From Pyrodictium sp. (GTDB taxonomy: Archaea; Thermoproteota; Thermoprotei_A; Sulfolobales; Pyrodictiaceae), in NCBI GenBank assembly GCA_015662475.1, contig DQUB01000091.1:1-9095 (forward strand): 9,095 bases of DNA. The letters run 5' to 3'. A model generated the notes under the pieces. It ran no database searches, was not told where the DNA came from, and was given only the letters and a program-made list of their open reading frames with translations. Of the stretch, positions 1 to 6,633 are shown in pieces (position 1 is the first letter of the stretch; each line of letters starts with the position of its first letter). The translations under genes and the position numbers were made by a program.

Positions 1-249
1 CCACCACACCCAGTCGTTAAAGGTGTGTTGCAGCGTAGAATCGTATCACGTGTAGGGCTTTTAGATGTTCATCGTGTGAAGGTGAAATTCGATAATGGCA
101 GAGTTCTTGTTGAGCCAAGCATTGTTAGAGGGTCTGGTAGAGTATCAACACTGGTAAAGAGCAACGGAATAGTTGTCGTAGATGAAGAGGTTGAAGAGCT
201 TGAAGAAGGCGATAATGTTGATGTTCATCTAACACACTACATGGTCTAA
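1..249 (+). CDS. moeA: MoeA molybdopterin molybdenumtransferase, C-terminal part (5' truncated by window edge)
   Basis: The reading frame is open from base 1 to a TAA at 247-249 and gives 82 residues, so this is the 3' end of a longer gene. The residues match the C-terminal domain (domain IV, MoeA_C) of MoeA: a run GSGRVSTLVKSNGIVVV, then an acidic stretch ending EEGDNVDVHL, which is the usual end of MoeA (gSG-vstL-aNg-ivv-egd-V-v). MoeA inserts molybdenum or tungsten into molybdopterin in the cytoplasm. A GTG at 25 is only an internal codon, because the frame and the family similarity run on upstream. It lies 34 nt before a second moeA-type gene, so the two are probably co-transcribed. Catalytic domains I-III lie outside the window, so activity cannot be judged. 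Confidence 0.85.
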   Translation, partial: PPHPVVKGVLQRRIVSRVGLLDVHRVKVKFDNGRVLVEPSIVRGSGRVSTLVKSNGIVVVDEEVEELEEGDNVDVHLTHYMV

Positions 250-283
250 ATTAAAGGATCTACGAAACTGTGAAGAGGTTGAG

Positions 284-2140
284 GTGAGTCTCTTGAATTC
301 GCGTAAGCCTATCAAACATCTTGTTGAAGTTGAAGATGCGATTGAGATGTTGATTAAAGAGCTTGAGAAGATCGGATTTATTGAGAAGCTTGTGAAAACT
401 GTAGACTTGTATGAGGCTGCATGGTGTAAATGTGCTGAAACAGTTTTTGCACGTATTTGTGTACCCCACTTCCCACGTTCAATTGTGGATGGATATGCTG
501 TTCGCTATCAAGATCTTGTCAGTGCTTCAGAGGATAATCCAGTGAGGTTGAAGTTGGTAGGCAAAGTGTCTGTAGGAGAGTATTACAGTAAGAATATTGG
601 TGTTGGTGAATGTGTTGAAGTTGATACAGGAGCCGGTTTACCTCCTAATGCAAATGCTGTGGTGCCGGTAGAGTATACTGAGAGTTGTGGGAGCGACTGT
701 GTACTCGTCTATACGAGTGTGGGTTTTGGAGAGAATGTTGCATGGCCTTGTAGTGATGCTGCACAGGGAGATGTTGTTGTCGTGGAATCAGATGTTCTGT
801 TGCCGCAAAAGCTTGCAGCTCTTGCTGCACAGGGCATATCTAGAGTTAGAGTGTATAAGCCTAAGATTGCCGTGATACCGACAGGAATAGAACTTGTGAA
901 ACCAGGTTCGACTGCAGAGCTTGTGCCAGGTAAAATATACGAATCGGCTTCTTTTCTCGTGAAAAGCTTGCTTGAACGAGGTTGTGTAAACGTAGTTGTT
1001 GGCGAGATCGTGCCAGACGATCGTAAAGAAATTGAAGAGGCTCTAGAACGTGCACTAAAAGACAACGATATAGTGTTCTTCATAGGTGGCACTTCAGCTG
1101 GAACTGAGGATCTCGTATATCGTGTGCTCGAAAGTAGTGGTAGGCTGTTAGTGAGAGGACTTCGTATAAAGCCTGGTAAGCCAACACTAGCTGCAATTGT
1201 AGAAGATAAGCTTGTAATAGGTTTGCCAGGCAATCCTGTTTCAGCCTATAATGTATTGTTAAGGTTTGCAATACCCTTACTCGAAAAGCTACAAGTTCAC
1301 TTTGAACTATCAACGAGCTTTCTTAGACATGTCGATGCGAGATTGCTTGTACCAGCAAAGCCTGCGAGAGGTAGGCACACCTTCAACCCAGCATACTTCA
1401 TTGATAAAGAAATGTGGGTGCTACCCATAGAATTTGAAAGCTACATGATAACTCGATTCTCTCAAACAAACAGTGTTGTGAAATTGAAGGCGGGAGTTCA
1501 TGGCCTCTATGAAGTGGGTAGAGAAGTTCCTGTGGAAGTGTATGGAGAGTCTAAACAGTTTATAGTTGCTTCTGAGATGTTGTCGTCAAAAACACTAAAA
1601 GCTATTGTAAACACGCTAAACTCTATTGTCAAAAAGAACATACTGTTCGTGGAGGAGGGTAGTAGTATAGCACTGCAACTAGCTCGCAAGGAAATCGCAG
1701 ATATAGCTATTATCAGTGGGTCTATGGCGAGTGGCCTTGACGAGCTTAGCAATCGCTACGAATCCATACTTGTAAGCCAAAGAATAGTAGTGGTTGAAAG
1801 AAGTGCACCAGTAAATGCATGCACAATATACCCTCAAAGCAGTGTCTGGGGGCTTATATCCAACAAATATTGTAGAGGTTTAGAACAGGTAAAGGTTAGA
1901 ACACCTAGAGCTGCAGCTTGGCTATTTAGAAAAGGTTATGTATCTAGAACAATACTACCAATAGAAGAACTTGTTGGTGTTAGCAGCGAAACGGGGTTTA
2001 GGCCGACTATAGTTGCAGAAATCGATGACAAACTTACAGTCTTGTGTAAGAGGGATCTAGACTGCAAAACGATCTTCAGAGAAATGTTGGCGAATTTTAA
2101 GTCGGTAACCGGTGCACACATCATCCCACAGAGGGTCTAG
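284..2140 (+). CDS. moeA: MoeA fused to a divergent periplasmic-binding-protein-like (PBP) domain
   Basis: This 618-residue protein has a MoeA core at about residues 15-420 and an extra C-terminal domain at about 425-618. MoeA hallmarks are IVDGYAV (67-73, with the conserved Asp69), TGAGLPPNANAVV (115-127), PTGIELV (199-205), GGTSAGTEDL (268-277), KPGKP (296-300) and GLPGNPVS (313-320). Domain IV follows at about 345-420. Several usually acidic positions differ: NANAVV instead of GADAVV, and PTGIEL instead of STGDEL. The tail resembles the PBP-like domain attached to one of the two MoeA paralogues in many archaea (GSSIALQLARKEIADIAI, 459-476) but lacks a clear HLLD-type motif, so it is divergent. 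The role is molybdate or tungstate insertion into molybdopterin, with the tail perhaps sensing anion or cofactor (inference). The GTG start at 284 is supported by a GAGGT Shine-Dalgarno-like sequence at 275-279. It sits downstream of another moeA, probably in one operon. Confidence 0.9.
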   Translation: MSLLNSRKPIKHLVEVEDAIEMLIKELEKIGFIEKLVKTVDLYEAAWCKCAETVFARICVPHFPRSIVDGYAVRYQDLVSASEDNPVRLKLVGKVSVGEYYSKNIGVGECVEVDTGAGLPPNANAVVPVEYTESCGSDCVLVYTSVGFGENVAWPCSDAAQGDVVVVESDVLLPQKLAALAAQGISRVRVYKPKIAVIPTGIELVKPGSTAELVPGKIYESASFLVKSLLERGCVNVVVGEIVPDDRKEIEEALERALKDNDIVFFIGGTSAGTEDLVYRVLESSGRLLVRGLRIKPGKPTLAAIVEDKLVIGLPGNPVSAYNVLLRFAIPLLEKLQVHFELSTSFLRHVDARLLVPAKPARGRHTFNPAYFIDKEMWVLPIEFESYMITRFSQTNSVVKLKAGVHGLYEVGREVPVEVYGESKQFIVASEMLSSKTLKAIVNTLNSIVKKNILFVEEGSSIALQLARKEIADIAIISGSMASGLDELSNRYESILVSQRIVVVERSAPVNACTIYPQSSVWGLISNKYCRGLEQVKVRTPRAAAWLFRKGYVSRTILPIEELVGVSSETGFRPTIVAEIDDKLTVLCKRDLDCKTIFREMLANFKSVTGAHIIPQRV

Positions 2141-2144
2141 AGAC

Positions 2145-2157
2145 GGGGTTTGTCCCC
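2145..2157 (+). other. Small GC-only hairpin just after the moeA fusion gene
   Basis: GGGG (2145-2148) and CCCC (2154-2157) can pair around a 5-nt loop, starting five bases after the stop codon. It may help shape the 3' end of the moeA transcript. It is too short to call a specific element, and the T-tract lies about 45 nt further on. Confidence 0.3.
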
Positions 2158-2192
2158 ATCCCATGTATTCCTCCTCGACATTACACTGCTAC

Positions 2193-2201
2193 TAATATTA
2201 A
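2193..2201 (+). promoter_or_regulatory. TATA-like element placed for the candidate C/D RNA
   Basis: TAATATTAA is centred at about 2197, roughly 26 nt before the predicted RNA 5' end at 2222-2223, which is the normal archaeal TATA-to-start distance. No clear BRE was recognised. The call depends on the downstream RNA being real. Confidence 0.35.
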
Positions 2202-2203
2202 CC

Positions 2204-2209
2204 TTTTTT
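2204..2209 (+). terminator. Oligo-T tract, candidate archaeal terminator of the moeA operon
   Basis: A run of six T lies 64 nt after the moeA fusion stop codon. Archaeal RNA polymerase often terminates in such U-rich tracts without a strong hairpin. It separates the moeA transcript from the GC-rich RNA candidate that follows. Only the tract itself is seen; termination is inferred. Confidence 0.4.
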
Positions 2210-2222
2210 CGAACGGCTGTAG

Positions 2223-2285
2223 AGGGGATGATGTTGATTGCACGTCCCCGTACATGGTGCGGAACCTCCACCGAGCTGACCCCCT
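2223..2285 (+). ncRNA. Candidate box C/D guide sRNA
   Basis: Several parts fit the architecture of archaeal box C/D sRNAs. A terminal stem can form between AGGGG (2223-2227) and the C-run plus T (2280-2285). Directly inside it are box C ATGATGT (2228-2234, one mismatch to RUGAUGA) and box D CTGA (2276-2279). A degenerate C' box GTGCGGA (2257-2263) leaves a 12-nt guide, ACCTCCACCGAG (2264-2275), before box D. The total of about 55-63 nt is typical, and the stretch is clearly more GC-rich than the surrounding DNA, a known mark of structured RNA in AT-rich hyperthermophiles. A TATA-like element sits 26 nt upstream. Weak points are the imperfect box C, a poor C' and no convincing D'. An alternative fold is a 7-bp hairpin, 2224-2230 with 2243-2249. 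Confidence 0.42.
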
Positions 2286-2326
2286 AGAGTAGGTAAATTG
2301 AAAATGGAGGCTAGATCTTGACTTGG

Positions 2327-2333
2327 TATAGGG
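2327..2333 (+). promoter_or_regulatory. TATA-like element upstream of the 121-aa gene
   Basis: TATAGGG followed by TGGG lies 31 nt before the GTG at 2358, a distance that would give a leaderless or nearly leaderless transcript. The same 11-mer TATAGGGTGGG occurs at 8888-8898 before the radical SAM gene. The assignment rests on position only. Confidence 0.35.
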
Positions 2334-2357
2334 TGGGAGTTTATTTCTTCGACTAAT

Positions 2358-2723
2358 GTGGAAGTTTGTCTATCTAAACCTGGAGCACTTACAGCATCTC
2401 TTGTTGGTGGATACATACAGTTGAACAATAATACTGACTGTGCACTTGTCATCGACGCTATAGAGGTTACTCATGCTATCACAGCATTAATCTATGAGCC
2501 AGGCAGTAGTGAGCCAAGTAAAAAGGTCAAGCGTGTTATTAGGGAGAGACTGTCGATCAAGCATGAAATCCCTCCACACAGCTCTATCCGCATCTACTTT
2601 GGCCCTGTCGAAAACATTGAAAGTATTATAGCGATAGTAGAGTTGGGTGAGGGTAGAGAGCTCCGCATACGCTTACCAGTTATCCACTTTGAGTCTGAGA
2701 AGAGGGGAGGAGAAAGTAGCTAG
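2358..2723 (+). CDS. Conserved-looking hypothetical protein, 121 aa, mostly beta
   Basis: I do not recognise this family. The protein is soluble, with no signal peptide or membrane segment. It alternates short hydrophobic strands (ASLVGGYIQL, 13-22; LVIDAIEVTHAITALIYE, 30-47; SIRIYFGPV, 76-84; SIIAIVEL, 89-96; LRIRLPVIHF, 102-111) with a charged, basic stretch at about 54-69, so a beta-sandwich-like fold is plausible (inference). It ends in a charged, glycine- and serine-rich tail. The frame opens at 2322 after an upstream TGA, and the GTG at 2358 is the only standard start near the beginning. No good Shine-Dalgarno sequence is spaced for it, which fits a leaderless mRNA from the TATA-like box about 30 nt upstream. 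It stands alone between the moeA and ppsA units. The minus-strand frame over the same DNA is less protein-like. Confidence 0.68.
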   Translation: MEVCLSKPGALTASLVGGYIQLNNNTDCALVIDAIEVTHAITALIYEPGSSEPSKKVKRVIRERLSIKHEIPPHSSIRIYFGPVENIESIIAIVELGEGRELRIRLPVIHFESEKRGGESS

Positions 2724-2730
2724 TCTAGCT
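2718..2730 (+). repeat. Short palindrome across the stop codon of the 121-aa gene
   Basis: AGCTA-GTC-TAGCT forms a 5-bp inverted repeat with a 3-nt centre and includes the TAG stop. It has no following T-run, so it is at best a weak 3'-end structure. Confidence 0.25.
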
Positions 2731-2781
2731 TTAGCATAAGTGTTTCTCTCGCTACAATAATTTGTTCAATATTCTTCTTAC

Positions 2782-2789
2782 TTTATATA
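2782..2789 (+). promoter_or_regulatory. TATA box for ppsA (distal candidate)
   Basis: TTTATATA centred at about 2785 is the best TATA match in this gap. It predicts a start of transcription at about 2811 and a 5' leader of about 27 nt before the GTG at 2838. Confidence 0.5.
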
Positions 2790-2803
2790 TTCGGTTTTTG
2801 AGG

Positions 2804-2810
2804 TATAAAA
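2804..2810 (+). promoter_or_regulatory. TATA box for ppsA (proximal candidate)
   Basis: TATAAAA is centred at about 2807 and predicts a start at about 2833-2836, which would give a virtually leaderless ppsA mRNA starting at the GTG of 2838. It competes with the distal box at 2782-2789. The poor Shine-Dalgarno sequence before 2838 slightly favours this one. Confidence 0.42.
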
Positions 2811-2837
2811 CATTTAACAGATGGGTAAGCGGGTTAA

Positions 2838-5288
2838 GTGGGGGATCTGTTTTTGAAGGTGACACGTCCTACAACGGATGAAAAGCTTGTTGTTTGGATT
2901 GAAGAGGTTAGCAGCAAGGACACACTTCTTGTTGGTGGAAAGGGTGCTAATTTAGGCGAGCTTGTATCTGCTGGTATTCCTGTCCCTCCAGGCTTTATAG
3001 TAACATCAATTGCTTTCAAGAAGTTTTTGGAAGAGACTGGGCTAAAGGATAAGATATTGTCGATGCTTGAAAAGCTCGATGTCAACAATACCAAAGAGCT
3101 TGAAGAGACGAGTAAGAAGATTAGAGAGCTTATAATGCAAACACCCATGCCTAAAGACATTGAAGAGGCTATTAGAAAAGCTTATCGTGAACTTTCGAAG
3201 AGACTTGGTATTGAGAATCCATTAGTTGCAGTTCGAAGTAGTGCAACAGCCGAAGATTTGCCAGAGGCGAGTTTTGCAGGACAACAGGAGACTTATCTCA
3301 ACGTAAGTGGTGAAGATCAGGTTGTAGAAAAGGTGAAGGCTTGTTGGGCAAGCCTATACACGGCTAGAGCGATTTTCTACCGTGTTCAGCATGGTATTAG
3401 CCATGAAAAAGCGTTAATGGCTGTTGTTGTGCAGAAGATGGTGAAGGCTCGATCGGCTGGCGTGATGTTCACAATACATCCAGCTACTGGCGATAGGTCA
3501 AAGATAGTCATAGAGTCGTCATGGGGGTTGGGAGAAGCTGTTGTAGGTGGTAAGGTTACTCCTGACGAATTCATAGTTGATAAGGAGACGTTAAAGATAG
3601 TTGAAAAGCGGATAAGCGAGAAGAAGATAGCTATAGTCTATGATCCTCAAAAGAAAGCCAATGTTGTTGTTGAACTTCCACCTGAAAAAGCTAAAGCCCC
3701 CAGTCTAAGTGATGAAGAGGTTATTGAACTAGCTAAGTACGGTATAAAGATAGAGCAGCATTACAACAACCCAATGGACATCGAATGGGCTATTGACGAG
3801 GATCTTGAGTTCCCCAAGAACATATTCATAGTGCAAGCTCGCCATGAAACGGTATGGAGCGCTAGGAGAGGAAAAGCTGTTGAAGAACGTGTGGAAAGCG
3901 AGGTTGAGGAAATACCGCCAGAGAAAGCTGAAGTGCTAGTGAGGGGATTGCCTGCAAGCCCAGGTGTGGCTATTGGTGTTGCAAAAGTCATATTAGATCC
4001 ACACAGCAAGGAGGCTATGGAGTTTAAAGAGGGAGAGATACTGGTAACAAAGATGACCGATCCTGACTGGGTTCCATTGATGAAAAAGGCAGCAGCAATA
4101 GTGACAGATGAAGGTGGTATGACAAGTCACGCTGCAATAGTTTCTCGCGAACTTGGTATACCAGCGATAGTTGGTACGCGTGAGGCAACTAAGAAGATTA
4201 AGAGTGGTATGGTGGTTACTGTTGATGCGCGTAGAGGTATAGTGTATAAGGGTAGAGTGGCGATTGAGCGTAGAGCTGAGAAGGTAGAGAAGGTGGAAGC
4301 AGCAGTAGCATTGCCAACACGTTTAGAGGAAACGTTGAAGGAGGTGTACCCGGTAACAGCAACTAAGATATACATGAATCTAGGTGAGCCAACAGCAATA
4401 GACAAGTACCTCGATTTGCCATTCGACGGTATAGGCTTGATGAGAATAGAGTTCATAATCAGTGAGTGGATTGGCTACCACCCACTGTACTTGATAGAAA
4501 TAGGCAAGCCAGACCTCTTTGTAAACAAGTTGGCTGAAGGTATAGCACGTGTTGCATCTGCGGTTTACCCAAGACCTGTTGTGGTAAGATTTAGCGACTT
4601 CAAGTCAAACGAGTATCGTGGGCTTAAAGGTGGTGAAAAGTATGAACCAATAGAGAGAAACCCGATGATAGGATGGCGTGGTGTTTCAAGATACATTCAT
4701 CCAAAGTACGAGAAAGCGTTTAGACTAGAAGTTAGAGCTATAAAGAAGGTTCGCGATGAAATGGGCCTTAAAAACGTATGGGTGATGCTGCCTTTTGTGA
4801 GAACGACTTGGGAGGTAGAAAGAGTTCTTGAGATAATGGCTGAAGAGGGGCTTGAAAGAGGGAAAGACTTCAAAGTATGGATAATGGCTGAAGTACCAAG
4901 TGTTGCAATCTTAATTGACGAGTTTGCAAAGCTTGTCGATGGCTTCAGCATAGGTAGTAATGACCTGACACAGCTAGTCTTAGGTGTTGATAGAGACTCA
5001 GAATTGCTTGCAGAAGCTGGCTACTTTGACGAGCGTGATCCAGCAGTGTTAAAAGCAATAGAAATGATAATAGATGGTGCTCATCGCCATGGCAAAACAG
5101 TTTCAATATGTGGACAAGCACCCAGCGTCTATCCAGAAATAGTAGAGTTCCTAGTTCGCAAAGGCATTGACAGTATAAGTGTTAATCCTGATGCAGTTAT
5201 ACCAACGAGAAGACTTGTAGCGTCTATTGAGAGGAAAATAATGTTAGAAAGACTGGCAAAACTAGAGGAGAAGTTGTTGGGACGTTAG
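2838..5288 (+). CDS. ppsA: Phosphoenolpyruvate synthase (pyruvate, water dikinase)
   Basis: This makes PEP from pyruvate and ATP with AMP and phosphate as products, a cytoplasmic entry step of gluconeogenesis that is often reversible in hyperthermophilic archaea. At 816 residues it is of normal archaeal length and all domains are present. The N-terminal ATP-grasp-like domain has LVGGKGANLGE (31-41) and VRSSATAEDLPEASFAGQQE (132-151). The swivelling phosphohistidine domain has GGMTSHAAIVSRELGIPAIVG (426-446), with catalytic His431. The C-terminal TIM barrel has GLMRIEFI (533-540), RFSDFK (584-589), GWRG (612-615), the MAEVPS and GSNDLTQLVLGVDRD motifs (683-720) and SICGQ with catalytic Cys758. 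The GTG at 2838 is chosen because the conserved region begins about 18 residues later; TTG 2853 and GTG 2859 are possible alternatives. Two TATA-like boxes lie upstream. A predicted nucleotidyltransferase gene begins one base after its stop. Confidence 0.97.
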   Translation: MGDLFLKVTRPTTDEKLVVWIEEVSSKDTLLVGGKGANLGELVSAGIPVPPGFIVTSIAFKKFLEETGLKDKILSMLEKLDVNNTKELEETSKKIRELIMQTPMPKDIEEAIRKAYRELSKRLGIENPLVAVRSSATAEDLPEASFAGQQETYLNVSGEDQVVEKVKACWASLYTARAIFYRVQHGISHEKALMAVVVQKMVKARSAGVMFTIHPATGDRSKIVIESSWGLGEAVVGGKVTPDEFIVDKETLKIVEKRISEKKIAIVYDPQKKANVVVELPPEKAKAPSLSDEEVIELAKYGIKIEQHYNNPMDIEWAIDEDLEFPKNIFIVQARHETVWSARRGKAVEERVESEVEEIPPEKAEVLVRGLPASPGVAIGVAKVILDPHSKEAMEFKEGEILVTKMTDPDWVPLMKKAAAIVTDEGGMTSHAAIVSRELGIPAIVGTREATKKIKSGMVVTVDARRGIVYKGRVAIERRAEKVEKVEAAVALPTRLEETLKEVYPVTATKIYMNLGEPTAIDKYLDLPFDGIGLMRIEFIISEWIGYHPLYLIEIGKPDLFVNKLAEGIARVASAVYPRPVVVRFSDFKSNEYRGLKGGEKYEPIERNPMIGWRGVSRYIHPKYEKAFRLEVRAIKKVRDEMGLKNVWVMLPFVRTTWEVERVLEIMAEEGLERGKDFKVWIMAEVPSVAILIDEFAKLVDGFSIGSNDLTQLVLGVDRDSELLAEAGYFDERDPAVLKAIEMIIDGAHRHGKTVSICGQAPSVYPEIVEFLVRKGIDSISVNPDAVIPTRRLVASIERKIMLERLAKLEEKLLGR

Positions 5289-5289
5289 A

Positions 5290-6285
5290 TTGAGTCTTCC
5301 TTGGTGTAAACCTATCTTTTACCACAACCTTACATGTTTTGGAGAGCTTGATGTTGTACCTGGAGACCTAATAATCTCTCTAGACCCACACCCTGTAGTT
5401 TACATGCCAATAGCTTGTTCTTCCTGTGGTAGACTAATTGCTGTGAAAAAATATCAACTAGGTAGTGGCCCTTGGAGATTGTTTGGGTATACGCTATCGA
5501 GAACGTTTAACACCTATTCTCCACGCGAGATTATAGTTTCAGACGAATACGGCTACGAACCGCTTATGCATGTTGAAGTTCCATTGCTACCGCGAAAAGG
5601 CTATTGGATTCTCTGTAGTGCCAGAGAATGTGCAAATCATATTTGCAAGTTGAGTGGCTTTAGCAAAGTTTGTAGCATTGTTTCGCTATTAGGCCTCTAC
5701 ACTGCTGTAGGGGTTACAGGTTCCTATTTGCTTGGCACAGCTCACGCGCAATCGGATATAGATGTAGGCTTTTACGGCTACTATTACGCGGTAAAAGCGT
5801 TTGAGAGGATAAACGAGTTGCTCGTAGAAGGTGTTGTGAGACCATTAGGAGACAGAGAAGTTGTTGAATGGGCTCACAGAGAGGCAAGGAGTAGAGGGTT
5901 AGCGGTTTCACATGTTCTAAAACTCTACAGGCCTTGGTCTCGTTTCGTATTCAACAACACAGTCATAACTATATCGTTTTGGCCTAACACCATGCCAAAC
6001 CTTTTAGACTTACACTCCTCCTTCAACTTTAGTGTTGGAAAAGTCGTAGAGTGTATTGTTGAAGTCGAGCCGCTGGAACCTGGTGTTGTAGAGTTTCCTG
6101 CTCGAGTCTCTCTGGTGAAGAGTAGTTGTGGAGCTGACGAGCTTGTATTATTTGATGGTCTTTTTAGACCAGTACTTTGGGAGGGTGGTACTTATCGTGT
6201 TAGGGGCATCTTATTGAGGAAAGAAAATGGAAATTGTATTGTTGTTGGAGTTAGAGAAGAGCTAACCTATATTCTCCCCTTGTAA
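5290..6285 (+). CDS. Predicted nucleotidyltransferase (COG1665-like), 331 aa
   Basis: The central motif GSYLLGTAHAQSDIDVG (144-160) is the Pol-beta-type nucleotidyltransferase signature: a GS pair, then the metal-binding DxD as D156 and D158. I do not see a certain third carboxylate. The N-terminal third has cysteines at 6, 16, 43 and 46 (with CSSC at 43-46), and more at 109, 114, 119 and 128, which could bind zinc. The last 80 residues (about 250-330) look beta-rich, ending in YRVRGILLR and CIVVGVREE, resembling an OB-like fold (inference). The overall layout recalls the archaeal predicted nucleotidyltransferases of COG1665; substrate unknown. It starts with TTG at 5290, one base after the ppsA stop, so it is surely co-transcribed and probably translated by coupling, since no good Shine-Dalgarno sequence is near. 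Its last 24 nt overlap the convergent small gene. Confidence 0.8.
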   Translation: MSLPWCKPIFYHNLTCFGELDVVPGDLIISLDPHPVVYMPIACSSCGRLIAVKKYQLGSGPWRLFGYTLSRTFNTYSPREIIVSDEYGYEPLMHVEVPLLPRKGYWILCSARECANHICKLSGFSKVCSIVSLLGLYTAVGVTGSYLLGTAHAQSDIDVGFYGYYYAVKAFERINELLVEGVVRPLGDREVVEWAHREARSRGLAVSHVLKLYRPWSRFVFNNTVITISFWPNTMPNLLDLHSSFNFSVGKVVECIVEVEPLEPGVVEFPARVSLVKSSCGADELVLFDGLFRPVLWEGGTYRVRGILLRKENGNCIVVGVREELTYILPL

Positions 6286-6621
6286 ACGTCTAACATGTTC
6301 TTCCAAAAGACTTACTATTTCTTCTAAAGTCTTCTTTTTCTCTTCACGATCTTCAGCTACTAGCCCCTTTGCCAGTAGAAGAACCAGCTTATAGAGTAGT
6401 GCGGTGTGTTTTGCTAGCAACTTAACATCGTTTTCGACATATGATAGTCTAGTATGTGCTACATCAAATAGGACTTCTATTGTATTCACTAAATCTTGCA
6501 CGTCATGTTCTCGATGGTGATGCTCGTGCGCCATTTCTGGATGGCGTTCCAAAACCTCATTCATAATCTTCTCTATATCCTCTTCACGTTTTGGGAGTGT
6601 TATTCGCATCTTTTTACCCAT
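6262..6621 (-). CDS. Histidine-rich helical (coiled-coil) small protein, 119 aa
   Basis: I do not recognise a named family. The protein is predicted almost all helical: a charged N-terminal helix (about 11-26), a histidine cluster with His at 27, 32, 34, 35, 36 and 39 (PEMAHEHHHREHD region), then long amphipathic helices at about 41-88 and 92-114 rich in Leu, Val, Glu and Lys. The histidine block looks able to bind a metal such as Zn, Ni or Cu (inference). The ATG at 6621 is well supported: the minus strand has GGGTGAT (6633-6627), a strong match to the archaeal anti-Shine-Dalgarno, five bases before it. That element overlaps the TGA stop of the upstream gene at 6628-6864, so the two are translationally coupled. 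The 3' end runs 24 nt into the end of the convergent nucleotidyltransferase gene. Confidence 0.8.
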   Translation of the reverse strand: MGKKMRITLPKREEDIEKIMNEVLERHPEMAHEHHHREHDVQDLVNTIEVLFDVAHTRLSYVENDVKLLAKHTALLYKLVLLLAKGLVAEDREEKKKTLEEIVSLLEEHVRRLQGENIG

Positions 6622-6626
6622 TCAAT

Positions 6627-6633
6627 ATCACCC
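6627..6633 (-). promoter_or_regulatory. Shine-Dalgarno site overlapping the upstream stop codon
   Basis: Read on the minus strand, GGGTGAT is complementary to the crenarchaeal 16S tail (AUCACCUC type). It contains the TGA stop of the 78-aa gene and lies five bases before the ATG of the His-rich gene. It fixes the start of that gene and implies coupled translation. Confidence 0.7.

Noticed and set aside
709..1233. Long minus-strand open frame (174 codons) inside the moeA fusion gene
   Set aside because: It is antisense to clear MoeA motifs, has a low-complexity Ser/Thr/Pro-rich translation and no promoter or ribosome site; a shadow of the real gene.
2224..2249. 7-bp hairpin (2224-2230 with 2243-2249) as a terminator
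   Set aside because: No T-run follows, and the same G-run fits better as the terminal stem of the C/D-type RNA; kept only as an alternative fold.
2198..2452. Minus-strand frame of 84 codons over the intergenic island and the 121-aa gene start
   Set aside because: No start signals, biased composition and overlap with a better plus-strand gene and a structured RNA candidate.
2821..2856. ATG at 2821 as the ppsA start
   Set aside because: It is in a different frame from ppsA and meets a stop within 12 codons.
2834..3160. Minus-strand frame of 108 codons over the ppsA start
   Set aside because: Ser/Leu-rich shadow of the strongly conserved PEP synthase N-terminus.
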